A stretch of 64,000 nucleotides of DNA, from contig JAAONU010000002.1 in assembly GCA_012932295.1 (NCBI GenBank), positions 20,181,770-20,245,769 of the forward strand. The letters are read 5' to 3'. This DNA comes from Cyclina sinensis (lineage: Eukaryota > Mollusca > Bivalvia > Venerida > Veneridae). The notes under the pieces are model-generated. The model did not search any database. It saw only the letters and a list, made by a program, of their open reading frames with translations, and was not told the DNA's origin. Below are positions 44,948 to 55,821 of this stretch, in pieces (positions within the stretch are counted from its first letter, which is position 1; every line of letters begins with the position of its first letter). Position numbers and translations under genes: made by a program.

Positions 44948-47100
44948 ACAAGAGGGCCATGATGGCCCTGGATCGCTTACCTGAGTACTTTGGCTGTAGG
45001 TTTGCTGTTAAGCAGTATTTCATTTTTTAATTGGAAATATGTAAGTGCCTACAAACCAAATATGTAAAATATCAGTCAATAAATAAAGGCTCTATGACAG
45101 AAAGTAGAAATATCTATTATAAGTTATGGTGACCTTGACCTTGAACCAGTGACCTCAAACCCTACATATGGGTAGAGGTCCATGCAAGGAACCCCTATAC
45201 TGAATATCAAAGATATTGGTCTATAAAAGAAGGCTCTATGAGGTACAGTAGATAAATCTACTTTTAGCCTCAGTGACCTTTAACCTGATCTAATAATTTG
45301 AAAAAGCTTGGTAAAGCTTGCTTCGTGCAAAATTTTAAAATTCTAGGCTTTGTGGTTTCAGACAAGAAGATTTTTAAAGATTTTCTTCTATATTGTTATT
45401 TAAAACTTGTGACCCCTCGGGCAGGGCCAATAGTGACCCCAGGGACATTTTTCTAACAAACTTGGTAGAGGTCCACTAGACAATGCTGCATACCAAATAT
45501 CTTAACTCTAGGACTTGTGGTTTCTGACAAGAAGATTTTTCAAGTTTTTCCTATATAATTCTATGTAAAACATGTGACCCCTAGAGCAGGGCCTATTTTG
45601 ACCAAGGGGCCATGATTTGAACAAACTTGAGAGAGGTCCATTAGATAATGCTGCACACCAAATATCTTAACTCTGGGCCTTGTTGTTTATGACAAGAAGA
45701 TTTTTAAAGCTTTTCCTATATAACTCTATGTAAAACATGTGACCCCTGGGGCGGGGCCATTTATGACCAAGGGGCTATGACTTGAACAAACTTGATAGAG
45801 GTCCTCTAGACAATGCTTCATACAAAATATCTTAACTCTAAGCCTTATGGTTTATTCTGTGAAGATTTTTAAAACCTTTTTCTACATAACTCTATGTAAA
45901 CAAGTGACGCCTAGGGCTGGGCCTTTTTTGACCCAGAGGCCATGATTTGAACAAACTTGGTAGAGGTCCACTAGACAATGCTACACACAAAATATCTAAG
46001 CTCTATAACTTACAGTTTCTGACAAGAAGATTTTTCAAGTTTTTCCTATAAAACTCTATGTAAAACAAGTGACCCCTGGGGCAGGGCTTTTTTTGACCCA
46101 GAGGCCATGATTTGAACAAACTTGGTAGAGGTCCATTAGACAATGCTACACACCAAATATCTAAGCTCTATGCCTTATGGTTTCTGATAAGAAGATTTTT
46201 AAAGTTTTTCCTATATAACTCTATGTAAAACAAGTGACCCCTGGGGCGGGGCCATTTTTGACCCAGAGGCCAGGATTTGAACAAACTTGGTAGAGGTCCA
46301 CTAGACAATGCTACACACCAAATATCTAAGCCCTATGCCTTACAGTTTCTGACAAGAAGATTTTTTAAGATTTTCCTATATAACTCTATGTAAAACCAGT
46401 TACCCCTGGGATGGGGCCATTTTTGACCCAGAAGCTTTGATTTGAACAAACTTGGAAGAGGTCCACTAGACAATGCTACACACAAAATATCTAAGCTCTA
46501 TGTCTTACGGTTTCTGATAAGAAGATTTTTTAAGATTTTCCTATATAACTCTATGTAAAACAAGTGACCCCCGGGGCGGGGCCATCTTTGACCCAGAGGC
46601 CATGATTTGAACAAACTTGGTAGAGGTTCACTAGACAATGCTACATACCAAATATCTTAACTCTAGGCCTTCTTGTTTCTGACAAGAAGATTTTCAAATT
46701 TTCCCTATATAACTCTATGTAAAATCAACTGACCCCTGGGATGGGGTCAGTTTTGACCCCAGGGACATAATTTGAATAAACTTGGTAGAGGTCCACTAGA
46801 TGATGCTTCATACCAAATATCAAAGCTCCAGGCCTTGTGGTTTTGGAGAAAATTTTTAAAGATCCAACTTATAAAATCTATTTTTAGCTCCAGTGAACCA
46901 GAAATGCAATGGACCAGAACCATTTGAACAATCTTGGTAGAGCTTCATGCAAGGAACATCCCAGGCAAGTTTCACTAAATTTGCCCCATAGGTTTCAGAG
47001 GAGAAGTCGTTTGAATGAAAAGTTGACGACGGACGGACGGACGAGGGACAAAGACTGATCAGAAAAGCTCACCCTGAGCACTTTGTGCTCAGGTGAGCTA
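44948..47100 (+). mobile_element. HLE, A-core, full length
   Basis: It is intact from ACAAGAGGGCC with hairpin, through the 5' module (GGTTTGCTGTTAAGCAGTAT, which supplies the empty site for MITE copy 1), to GTGCTCAGGTGAGCTA. About nine A units precede the terminal unit and a GACGACGGACGGACGG run. It abuts the E element that starts at 47105. Confidence 0.88.
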
Positions 47101-47104
47101 AAAA

Positions 47105-48657
47105 ACAAGATATGTTTGTAAAACATGTATTCCCCCTGTTGGCAGCCAATTAGTCACATGGCCAGATTATTGTGACTGACTTTTGACCTAGTGACCAAAT
47201 ATACATGTTATCTAAAATGTAAGTCTCACAGTCCACAAAACCCGATGCCATTTGGTAGCCAAGTAATTGGTCTGAACTGTTTTGACATACATGTGACCTT
47301 GACCTTTAACCCCAAAATCAATAGGGGTCATCGACTGGCCAAGACAAATGCAGATATGAAGTTTGAGGGTCAACGGCGCATGGGTTGTCAAGTTATTGAT
47401 TGGAAACCGTTTTTTACCTACAAGGTCAATGTGACCTTGACCTTTGACCCCTTGACCCCAAAATCAATAGGGGTCATCTACTGGTGATGGACAACCATCC
47501 TACCAAGTTTGAAGTTTCTAGGCCTAAGCGTTCTCTAGTTATTGATCGGAAACCATTTTTAAGATGAAAGTCACTGTGATCTTGACCTTTGACCTAATGA
47601 CCTCAAGATCAATAGGGGTCATCTACTGGTGATGACCAACCAGTATACCAAGTTTGGTGAACCTAGGTCAAAGCGTTCTCTAGTTATTGATCAGAAACCG
47701 TTTTTAGGATGGAGGTCCCTGTGAGCTTGACCTTTGACCTTATGACCTCAAAATCAATAGGGGTCATCTACTGGTAACGGACCAACCAGCATACCAAGTT
47801 TGGTGAACCTAGGTCTAAGCGTTCTCTAGTAATTGGTCGGAAACCGTTTTAAGGATGAAAGTCTCGGTGATCTTGACCTTTGACCTAATGACCTCAAAGT
47901 CAATAGGGGTCATCTACTGGGGATGACCAACCAGCATACCAAGTTTAGTGAACCTAGGTCAAAGCGTTCTCTAGTTATTGTTCGAAAACCATTTTTAGGA
48001 TGAAGGTCCCTGTGAGCTTGACCTTTGACCTTATGACCTCAAAATCAATAGGGGTCATCTACTGGTGATGACCAACCAGCACACCGAGTTTGGTGAACCT
48101 AGGTCAAAGCGTTCTCTAGTTATTGATCGGAAACCGTTTTTAGGATGAAGGTCCCTGTGATCTTGACCTTTGACCTAATGACTTCAAAATCAATAGGGGT
48201 CATCTACTGGTGATGACCAACCAGCATACCAAGTTTGGTGAACCTAGGTCAAAGCGTTCTCTAGTTATTGGTCGGAAACCGTTTCTACCTACAAGGCCAA
48301 TGTGACCTTGACCTTTGACCCCTTGACCCCAAAATCAATAGGGGTCATCTACTAGTGATGGACAATCATCCTACCAAGTTTGAAGTTTCTAGGCCTAAGC
48401 GTTCTTTAGTTATTGGTCGGAAACTGTTTCTACCTACAAGGTCAATGTGACCTTGACCTATGACCCCTTTACCCCAAAATCAATAGGGGTCATCTACTGG
48501 TGATGGACAATCATCCTACCAAGTTTGAAGTTCCTAGGCCTAAGCATTCTTTAGTTATTGGTCGGAAATCATTTGGTCTACGGACCGACGGATGGACCGA
48601 CTGACCGACAGACAATTGCAAAGCAATATAACCCCTCTTCTTTGAAGTGGGGGCATA
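47105..48657 (+). mobile_element. E-family HLE
   Basis: The 5' end ACAAGATATGTTTGTAAAAC contains an ATGTTTGTAAAACAT hairpin. About nine units of 145-146 bp follow, each with TGTGACCTTGACCTTTGACC, AATAGGGGTCATCTACTGG and GTTCTCTAGTTATTGATCGG. The 3' end is GGACCGACGGATGGACCGAC and a CCCCTCTTCTTTGAAGTGGGG hairpin with GGCATA. D flanks on either side of the O/E pair rejoin near AAAA|AATTATGATTAA. Confidence 0.8.
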
Positions 48658-48739
48658 ATAATTATGATTAATAAAGTTTTCGGACGGGAACGGCAATGGC
48701 AACGGCAATGGCAACAGCAACTACACCATGACTATGACA

Positions 48740-51700
48740 ACAAGAGGGCCATGATGGCCCTGGATCGCTCACCTGAGTACTTTGGCTGTAGGTTTGCTGT
48801 TAAGCAGTATTTCATTTTTTAATTGAAAATATATAAGTGCCTCCAAACCAAATATGTAAAATATCAGTCAATAAATAAAGGCTCTATGACAGAAAGTAGA
48901 AATATCTATTACAAGCTATGGTGACCTTGACCTTGACTCAGTGACCTCAAACCCTACACATGGGTAGAGGTCCATGCAAGGAACCTATATACTGAATATC
49001 AAAGATATTGGTCTATAAATAAAGGCTTTATGAGGTACAGTAGATAAATCTATTTTTAGCCTCCATGACCTTTAACCTAATCTAATAATGTGAACAACCA
49101 AACAAGCTTTCTGACAAACTGCCAGGATATTTGGACTGAAACAGTAGCCTCTAGAACCTTAACAAGATATTTCTATTTTTGGGCTCTGTGACCTAGTTTT
49201 TTACCCCAGATGACCCATAATCGAACTTGACCTAGAACCATCAAAATAACCTTTCTGACATATTTCCAGAATATTTGGGCTGAAAATGTTACCTGTAGAG
49301 TGTAAACAAGGTTTCTCCAAATTTAAGATCTGTGACCTAGTTTTTGACCCAGATGACCCATATTCGAACTTGGGCTAGAAATCATCGATACAACTTTTCT
49401 GACATATTTCCAGGATATTTGGGCTGAAAATGTTACCTCTAGAGTGTTAACAAGATTTTTCCATATTCAGGCCGTGTGACCTAGTTTTTTACCCCTGATG
49501 ACCCATATATGAACTTGACCTAGAAATCATCGAAACAACCTATCTGACATATTTCCAGTATATTTGGGCTGAAAATGTTACCTCCTGAGTGTTAACAAGG
49601 TTTTTCCATATACAGGCTGTGTGACCTAGTTTTGGAACCCACATGACCCATATTCCAACTTGAGCCAGAAATCATCTTAGCAAACTTTCTGACAGTTTTT
49701 TAGGTAATTTGGGCTAAAAATGTTACCTCTAGAGTGTTAACAAGGTTTTACCATATTTGGGCTGTGTGACCTAGTTTTTGACCCCACATGACCCATATTC
49801 AAATTTGAGCTAGAAATCATCAAAACAACTTTCCTGACATATTTCCAGGATAGTTTGGGCTGAAACAGTAGCCTCTAGAGCCTTAACAAGCTATTTCTAT
49901 TTTTGGGCTCTGTGACCTAGTTTTTGACCCCAGATGACCAATATTCCAACTTGACCTAGAAACCATCGAAATAACCTTTCTGACAAATTTCAAGAATATT
50001 TTGGCAGGAAATGTTACCTGTAGAGTGTAAACAAGGTTTTTCCAAATTTAAGCTCTGTGACCTAGTTTATGACCCCAGATTACATATATTCGAACCTGGG
50101 CTAGAAATCATTCAAATAACCTTTCTGACATATTACAAGGATATTTGGGCTGAAAATGTTACCTCTAGAGTGTTAACAAGGTTTTTCCATATTCAGGCTG
50201 TGTGACCTAGTTTTAGACCCAAGATGACCTATATTCGAACTTGACCTAGAAATCATCAAAACAAGCTTTCTGACAGTTTTTCAGGAAATTTGGGTTAAAA
50301 ATGTTACCTCTAGAGTGTTTACAAGGTTTTACCATATTTGGGCTGTGTGACCTAGTTTTTGACCCCACATGACCCATATTCAAACTTGAGCTAGAAATCA
50401 TCAAAACAGCCTTTCTGACATATTTCCAGGATATTTTGGCTGAAAATGTTACCTCTAGAGTGATAAAAAGGTTTTTTCCATATTTCGTCTTAGTGACCTA
50501 GTTTTTGACCCCAGATGACCCATATTCGAACCTGGGCTAGAAATCATTCAAATAACCTTTCTGACATATTACAAGGATATTTAGGCTGAAAATGTTACCT
50601 CTAAAGTGTTAACAAGGTTTTTCCATATTTGGGCTCTGTGTCCTAGTTTTTGACCCCAGATGACCCAAATTCGAACCTGGGCTAGAAATCATTCAAATAA
50701 CCTTTCTGACATATTACAAGGATATTTGGGCTGAAAATGTTACCTCTAGAGTGTTAACAAGGTTTTTCCATATTCAGGCTGTGTGACCTAGTTTTTGACC
50801 CAAGATGACCTATATTCGAACCTGACCTAGAAATCATCAAAACAAGCTTTCTGACAGTTTTTCTGGAAATTTGGGTTAAAAATGTTACCTCTAGAGTGTT
50901 TACAAGGTTTTACCATATTTGGGCTGTGTGACCTAGTTTTTGACCCCACATGACCCATATTCAAACTTGAGCTAGAAATCATAGAAGCAGCCTTTCTGAC
51001 ATATTTCCAGGATATTTTGGCTGAAAATGTTACCTCTAGAGTGATAAAAAGGTTTTTCCATATTTCGTCTTAGTGACCTAGTTTTTGACCCCAGATGACC
51101 CATATTCGAACCTGGGCTAGAAATCATTCAAAGAACCTTTCTGACGTATTACAAGGATATTTGGGCTGAAAATGTTACCTCTAAAGTGTTAACAAGGTTT
51201 TTCCATATTTGGGCTCTGTGACCTAGTTTTTGACCCCAGATGACCCATATTCGAACCTGGGCTAGAAATCATTCAAATAACCTTTCTGACATATTACAAG
51301 GATATTTGGGCTGAAAATGTTACCTCTAAAGTGTTAACAAGGTTTTTCCATATTTGGGCTCTGTGACCTAGTTTTTGACCCAAGATGACCCATATTCGAA
51401 CTTGAGCTAGAAATCATGGAAACAACCTCTCTGACAAATTTCCAGATTATTTGGGCTGAAAATGTAGCCTCTATAGTGTTAACAAGAATGTTCTATTTTT
51501 GGGCTCTGTGACCTAGTTTTTGACCCCAGATGACCCATATTTGAACTTGAGCTAGAAATCATAGAAGCAACCTTTCTGACAAATTTCCAGGTTATTTGGG
51601 CTAAAAACATTACCTCTAGAGTGTTAACAAGATTTTTCTATTATTGGGCTCCTTGACCTAGTTTTTGATCCAATATGACCCATATTCGAACTTGTCCGAG

Positions 51701-51866
51701 TAATTACTGGGAAAAACATCCTGACCAAGTTTCGTGACAATTGGAGCAAAAATGTGACCAGTAGAGTGTTAACGAACTAAATGTGAACGGACGACGGACG
51801 ACAGACGACGGACGACGGACATTCATCGATCCTAATAGCTCACCCTGAGCCAGCTCAGGTGAGCTA
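48740..51866 (+). mobile_element. HLE, A-type 5' end on a B array
   Basis: The first 350 bases are the A-type 5' module (GTACTTTGGCTGTAGG, GGTAGAGGTCCATGCAAGG). Near 49090 it switches to B units and stays B for about 19 units, then ends with a short-loop hairpin CACCCTGAGCCAGCTCAGG and GAGCTA. Adjacent units at 50460-51350 are nearly identical, indicating recent array growth. The flanks rejoin as GACA|ATAAC, the D sequence at 18895. Confidence 0.86.
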
Positions 51867-51900
51867 ATAACTCGATTTTTTTTTTCAAAAAAAGTCAAGG

Positions 51901-52389
<489 letters not shown>

Positions 52390-52411
52390 TCAATATGTAT
52401 CCAATGTTATA

Positions 52412-52483
52412 ACAAGAAGGCCTGGATCGCTCATCTGAGTACTTTGGCTGTGGGTTTGCTGTTAAGCAAACATAAGAAGCAGT
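52412..52483 (+). mobile_element. Solo HLE 5' end
   Basis: ACAAGAAGGCCTGGATCGC and CTCATCTGAGTACTTTGGCTG followed by TTTGCTGTTAAGCAAACAT, an A-type 5' module about 70 bases long, 40 bases from exon 1. The GGGCCAT hairpin has lost one arm. No core or 3' end follows. Confidence 0.65.
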
Positions 52484-52809
52484 ATTTCAACAAATCACTT
52501 CAATCGGTACAATCAAGTGATAATGACATTGTTATATTCATCACAAATTCATGATACTGTCTTTTTCTTTTTTTTCTAATATGACAGTTTAGAACTGTAT
52601 TATAAAATGAAAGAAACTTCTTGAGAAATGTGTATAAACTAAAACTAAAGAAAATGTCTGCAGATAACCTAAAAGAGATATAAAATATGTACATTTAAGT
52701 GTGGAAGACTTCAAAGTGAGTTTTTTTGATGCCTATCCTTCCTTTTAAGTTTTGGGTAGCACACTACCTACACAGGTGAACTGGAATAAGACAGTTATAT
52801 TATGTAACA
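52484..52809. other. Intron sequence
   Basis: AT-rich DNA with no repeat core, exon or hairpin that I can recognise. Confidence 0.5.
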
Positions 52810-52820
52810 GGGAAAATTTA

Positions 52821-53283
52821 GTTTAGTTCAGTTTTATTGTGGTTTAATGCCAGATTAACAGCTAAGGTCATATCCCAGCAGTCAGGCCAGCCCGGCTTGC
52901 TCAGTCGGTACAGCATCGGATTGTCAAGCTTGACAATCCTGGTTCAATCCTCATCAGGGCCAGCAAAATTTCCCCGTGATAATTGATCTATCGGTCATTT
53001 TTCCTTCACCTCTGAAGCAAGTGAGGAAGTAGTCAGTCACTTGCGGAGAAATAGTAAACTGGTCGGATACCAAGGAACACTGGACTAGGTGGACTGACCG
53101 CCAGGATATGACCTTAGCTGTTAAACTGGCTTTAAACCCCAATAAAACCAAACCAAACCATCCCAGCGGTCAGTCCACCTAACAGTGTTCCTGGGTATCT
53201 AACCAGTTTACTAACCAAGGGAGGGACAAATGACCTATAGACACATTGTCTGAGATCAATTATCACAGAGAAATTTTGCCAGC
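52821..53283 (-). mobile_element. 5'-truncated SINE, split by another SINE
   Basis: Its own sequence is 52821-52885 and 53161-53283, with the second target copy inside. Read on the minus strand it matches the body of the SINE at 52886-53160 (GCAAAATTTC, GTGATAATTGATC, GGTGGACTGACCGC, GGATATGACCTTAGCTGTTA) but lacks the tRNA head. It is flanked by GGGAAAATTTA at 52810-52820 and 53284-53294, a perfect 11-base target duplication, as expected of LINE-driven insertion. Confidence 0.85.
52886..53160 (+). mobile_element. tRNA-derived SINE, full length
   Basis: A tRNA-like head occupies 52890-52960: GCCCGGC acceptor, box A-like TTGCTCAGTCGG (52897-52908), box B GGTTCAATCC (52941-52950), closing GGGC. 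A 190-base body and a CCCAATAAAACCAAACC tail follow. Flanked by TCCCAGCAGTCAG (52873-52885) and TCCCAGCGGTCAG (53161-53173), a 13-base duplication with one change. The anticodon arm is distorted, so it is not a working tRNA. The partner LINE is unknown. Confidence 0.9.
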
Positions 53284-53386
53284 GGGAAAATTTAGAGACA
53301 AATTCTTTTAAGATTTTTTTGGGTTGATTTTATTGTAATACTACAATTCTAATTTTGCATTTAAAAGTTTAAGTGAAAGATATTTA

Positions 53387-55821
53387 AACAACAGCCACTG
53401 CAAGCAGGGACCACACTTGACTTTTTCCTATTTCCAAAGGTAAACACATCAGAGGAAGCACATTGTGGTGAAGGGATTTCAAATAAAACATCATTTGGAA
53501 ATATAATTATCAAATTTATCCATACCAATTTTTGCAAAATTCAATTATTTGATCTTGCCTGTCATTTAAAGGTCAAGATCATACTTGAAAGAATCAAAAT
53601 GTCGGATTTGTCAGTATAGTTTTGTCCAAGTATGAATCAAATACATAAACAAGAGGGCCATCATGGCCCTGTATCGCTCACCTGAGTAAGACTGCTTTTG
53701 ACAAAGTTTATGACCCCAGATGACCCATATTCAAACTTGACCTAGAAATTATTGAAACAATCTCTTTGACAAATTTCAAGGTTATTTGTACTGAAAATGT
53801 TACCTTTAGAGTATTAACAAGGTTTTTCCATATTTGGGCTCTATGACCTAGTTTTTTAACTTAGATGTCCCATATTCAAACTTGAGCTAGAAATTATCGA
53901 AACTATCTCTCTGACAAATTTCCAGGATATTTGGACTAAAAAGTAGCCTCTAGAGTATTAACAAGGTTTATCAATATTTAGGCTCTGTGACCTAGTTTTT
54001 GACCCTAATAACCCATATCCAAACTTGAGCTACAAATCATCAAAACAACCTTTCTGACAAATTTCCAGGACTTTTGGACTGAAAATGTAGCCTCTAGAGT
54101 GTTAACAAGGTTTTTTCCATATTTGGGCTCTGTGACCTAGTTTTTGAACCCAGATGACCCATATCAAAATTTGAGCTAGAAATCATTGGAACAACCTTTC
54201 TCACAAATTTCAAGGACATTTGAACTAAAAATGTAACCTCTAGAGCATTAACAAGGTTTTTCTACTTTCAGGCTCTGTGACCTAATTTTTAACCCCAGAA
54301 AACCTATTTTCAAAACTGAGCTAGAAATCATCGATAGAACCTTTCTGACAAATTTCCAGATTATTTGGACTGAAAATGTTACCTTTAGAATGTTAACAAG
54401 GTTTTTCCATATTTCGACTCTGTGACCTAGTTTGTGAACCCAGTTACCCATATTCAAACTTGATCTAGAAAACCTCAAGGCAACCTTTCTGACAAATTTC
54501 CAGATTATTTGGGCTGAAAATATAACCTCTAGAGTGTTAACAAGATTTTTCTATTTTTGGGCTCTGTGACCTAGAATTTGAACCCAGATTACCTATATTC
54601 GAACTTGAGCTAAAAATCATAGAAGCAAGCTTCCTGACAAATTTCCAGATTATTTGGTCTAAAAATGTTACCTCTAGAGTGTTAACAAGGTTTTTCAATA
54701 TTTAGGCTCTGTGACCTAGTTTTTAACCCCAGATGACCCATATTTAATCTTGACCTAGAAATCGTCAAAGCAACCTTTCTGACAAATTTCCAGATTATTT
54801 GGGCTGAAAATGTAACCTCTAGAGTGTTAACAAGATTTTTCTATTTTTGGGCTCTGTGACCTAGTTTTTGAACTCAGATGACCCATATTTGAACTTAAGC
54901 TAGAAACCATCAATAGAACCTTTCTGACAAATTTCTAGGATATTTGGACTGAAAAAGTAGCCTCTAGAGTGTTAACAAGGTTTTTCTATATTTGGACTCT
55001 GTGACCTAGTTTTCCAACCCTGATAACCATGTTCGAACTCTTCCGAGATATTAATGAGACAAACATCCTGACCAAGTTTCATGACAATTGAGGAAAAAAT
55101 GTGACCACTAGAGTGTTAACAAACTAATTGTGGACGGAGGGACGGACGACGGACAATAGGTGATCAGAAAAGCTCACTCTGTCACTACGCGACAGGTGAG
55201 CTAAAAAATGACAAAGTTATGACAATTTAAGCAAAATTCAATCATCTGACCTTGAAAGTAAAGGTCATTTTTAGGTCATGGTACAAATTCCAGGTAATCA
55301 ACGTGTCGGTTTTGTCATCAGTGTTGTTTTGTCCAAGTATAAATAAAATCCAACCATAAACAACAAACTTATGGCCAATTTTAGCATATTTCAATAATTT
55401 GAACTTGACTATAAAGGTCGTTTTAAGGTCAAAGTCGTACCTGAAAGAATCATAATGTCGGATTTGACATAAGTGTTGTTTTTTTCCAAGAATGAATCAA
55501 ATCCAACAACAAATAACAAAGTTATGTCCCATTTTAGCAAAATTTAATAATTTGACCTTGAAGGTGAAGGTCATTTATGAGTCAAGGTCAAGTTCAGTCT
55601 GGTCCACTTGAAGATCTTGTCCAAAGGGTTGTTGTGTCCAAGTATGAAAACAATCCACCTAATAATTATAAAGTTATGGCCAATTTTAGCAAAATTAAAT
55701 AATTTGACCTTGAAGGTGAAGGTCACTTATGAGTCAAGGTCAAATTTAGTCTGGTCTACCTGAAGGTCTTATCCAAAGGGTTGTTGTGTCCAAGTATGAA
55801 GACGATCCATTAACTAATAAA
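53387..55821 (+). mobile_element. D-type HLE with nested B element
   Basis: A worn D head (ACAACAGCCACTGCAAGCAG, TTTTTCCTATTTCC, ATCATTTGGAAATAT) leads into D units, interrupted at 53649-55203 by a B element. It continues with GAAGGTGAAGGTCATTTATG and TTGTCCAAAGGGTTGTTGTG units until a C element starts at 55822. No D 3' end was seen. Confidence 0.7.
53649..55203 (+). mobile_element. HLE, B-core, full length
   Basis: Starts ACAAGAGGGCC with a GGGCCATCATGGCCC hairpin, module GAGTAAGACTGCTTTTGAC, about ten B units, the distinct last unit (ACATCCTGACCAAGTTTCATG), a GACGGACGACGGAC run, and the B-type hairpin TCACTACGCGACAGG ending GAGCTA. It is most like 10479-11762. Confidence 0.87.

Larger units (their letters stand above)
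34665..51900 (+). mobile_element. One D-type HLE split by six insertions
   Basis: Only about 1.8 kb is D sequence: 34665-34926, 38018-38285, 42831-43149, 44065-44947, 48658-48739 and 51867-51900. Read in order these follow the intact D element at 15886-18931: ACAAGAGCCACC head, D units, the ACGGGAACGGCAATGGCAAC stretch, GACTATGAC, then the T10/A7 hairpin. The six insertions are 34927-38017, 38286-42830, 43150-44064, 44948-47100, 47105-48657 and 48740-51866. Confidence 0.75.

Noticed and set aside
52890..52960. Possible tRNA gene
   Set aside because: Boxes A and B are present, but the anticodon arm is an overlong GGATTGTCAA/TTGACAATCC stem and the sequence continues into a SINE body with a target duplication.
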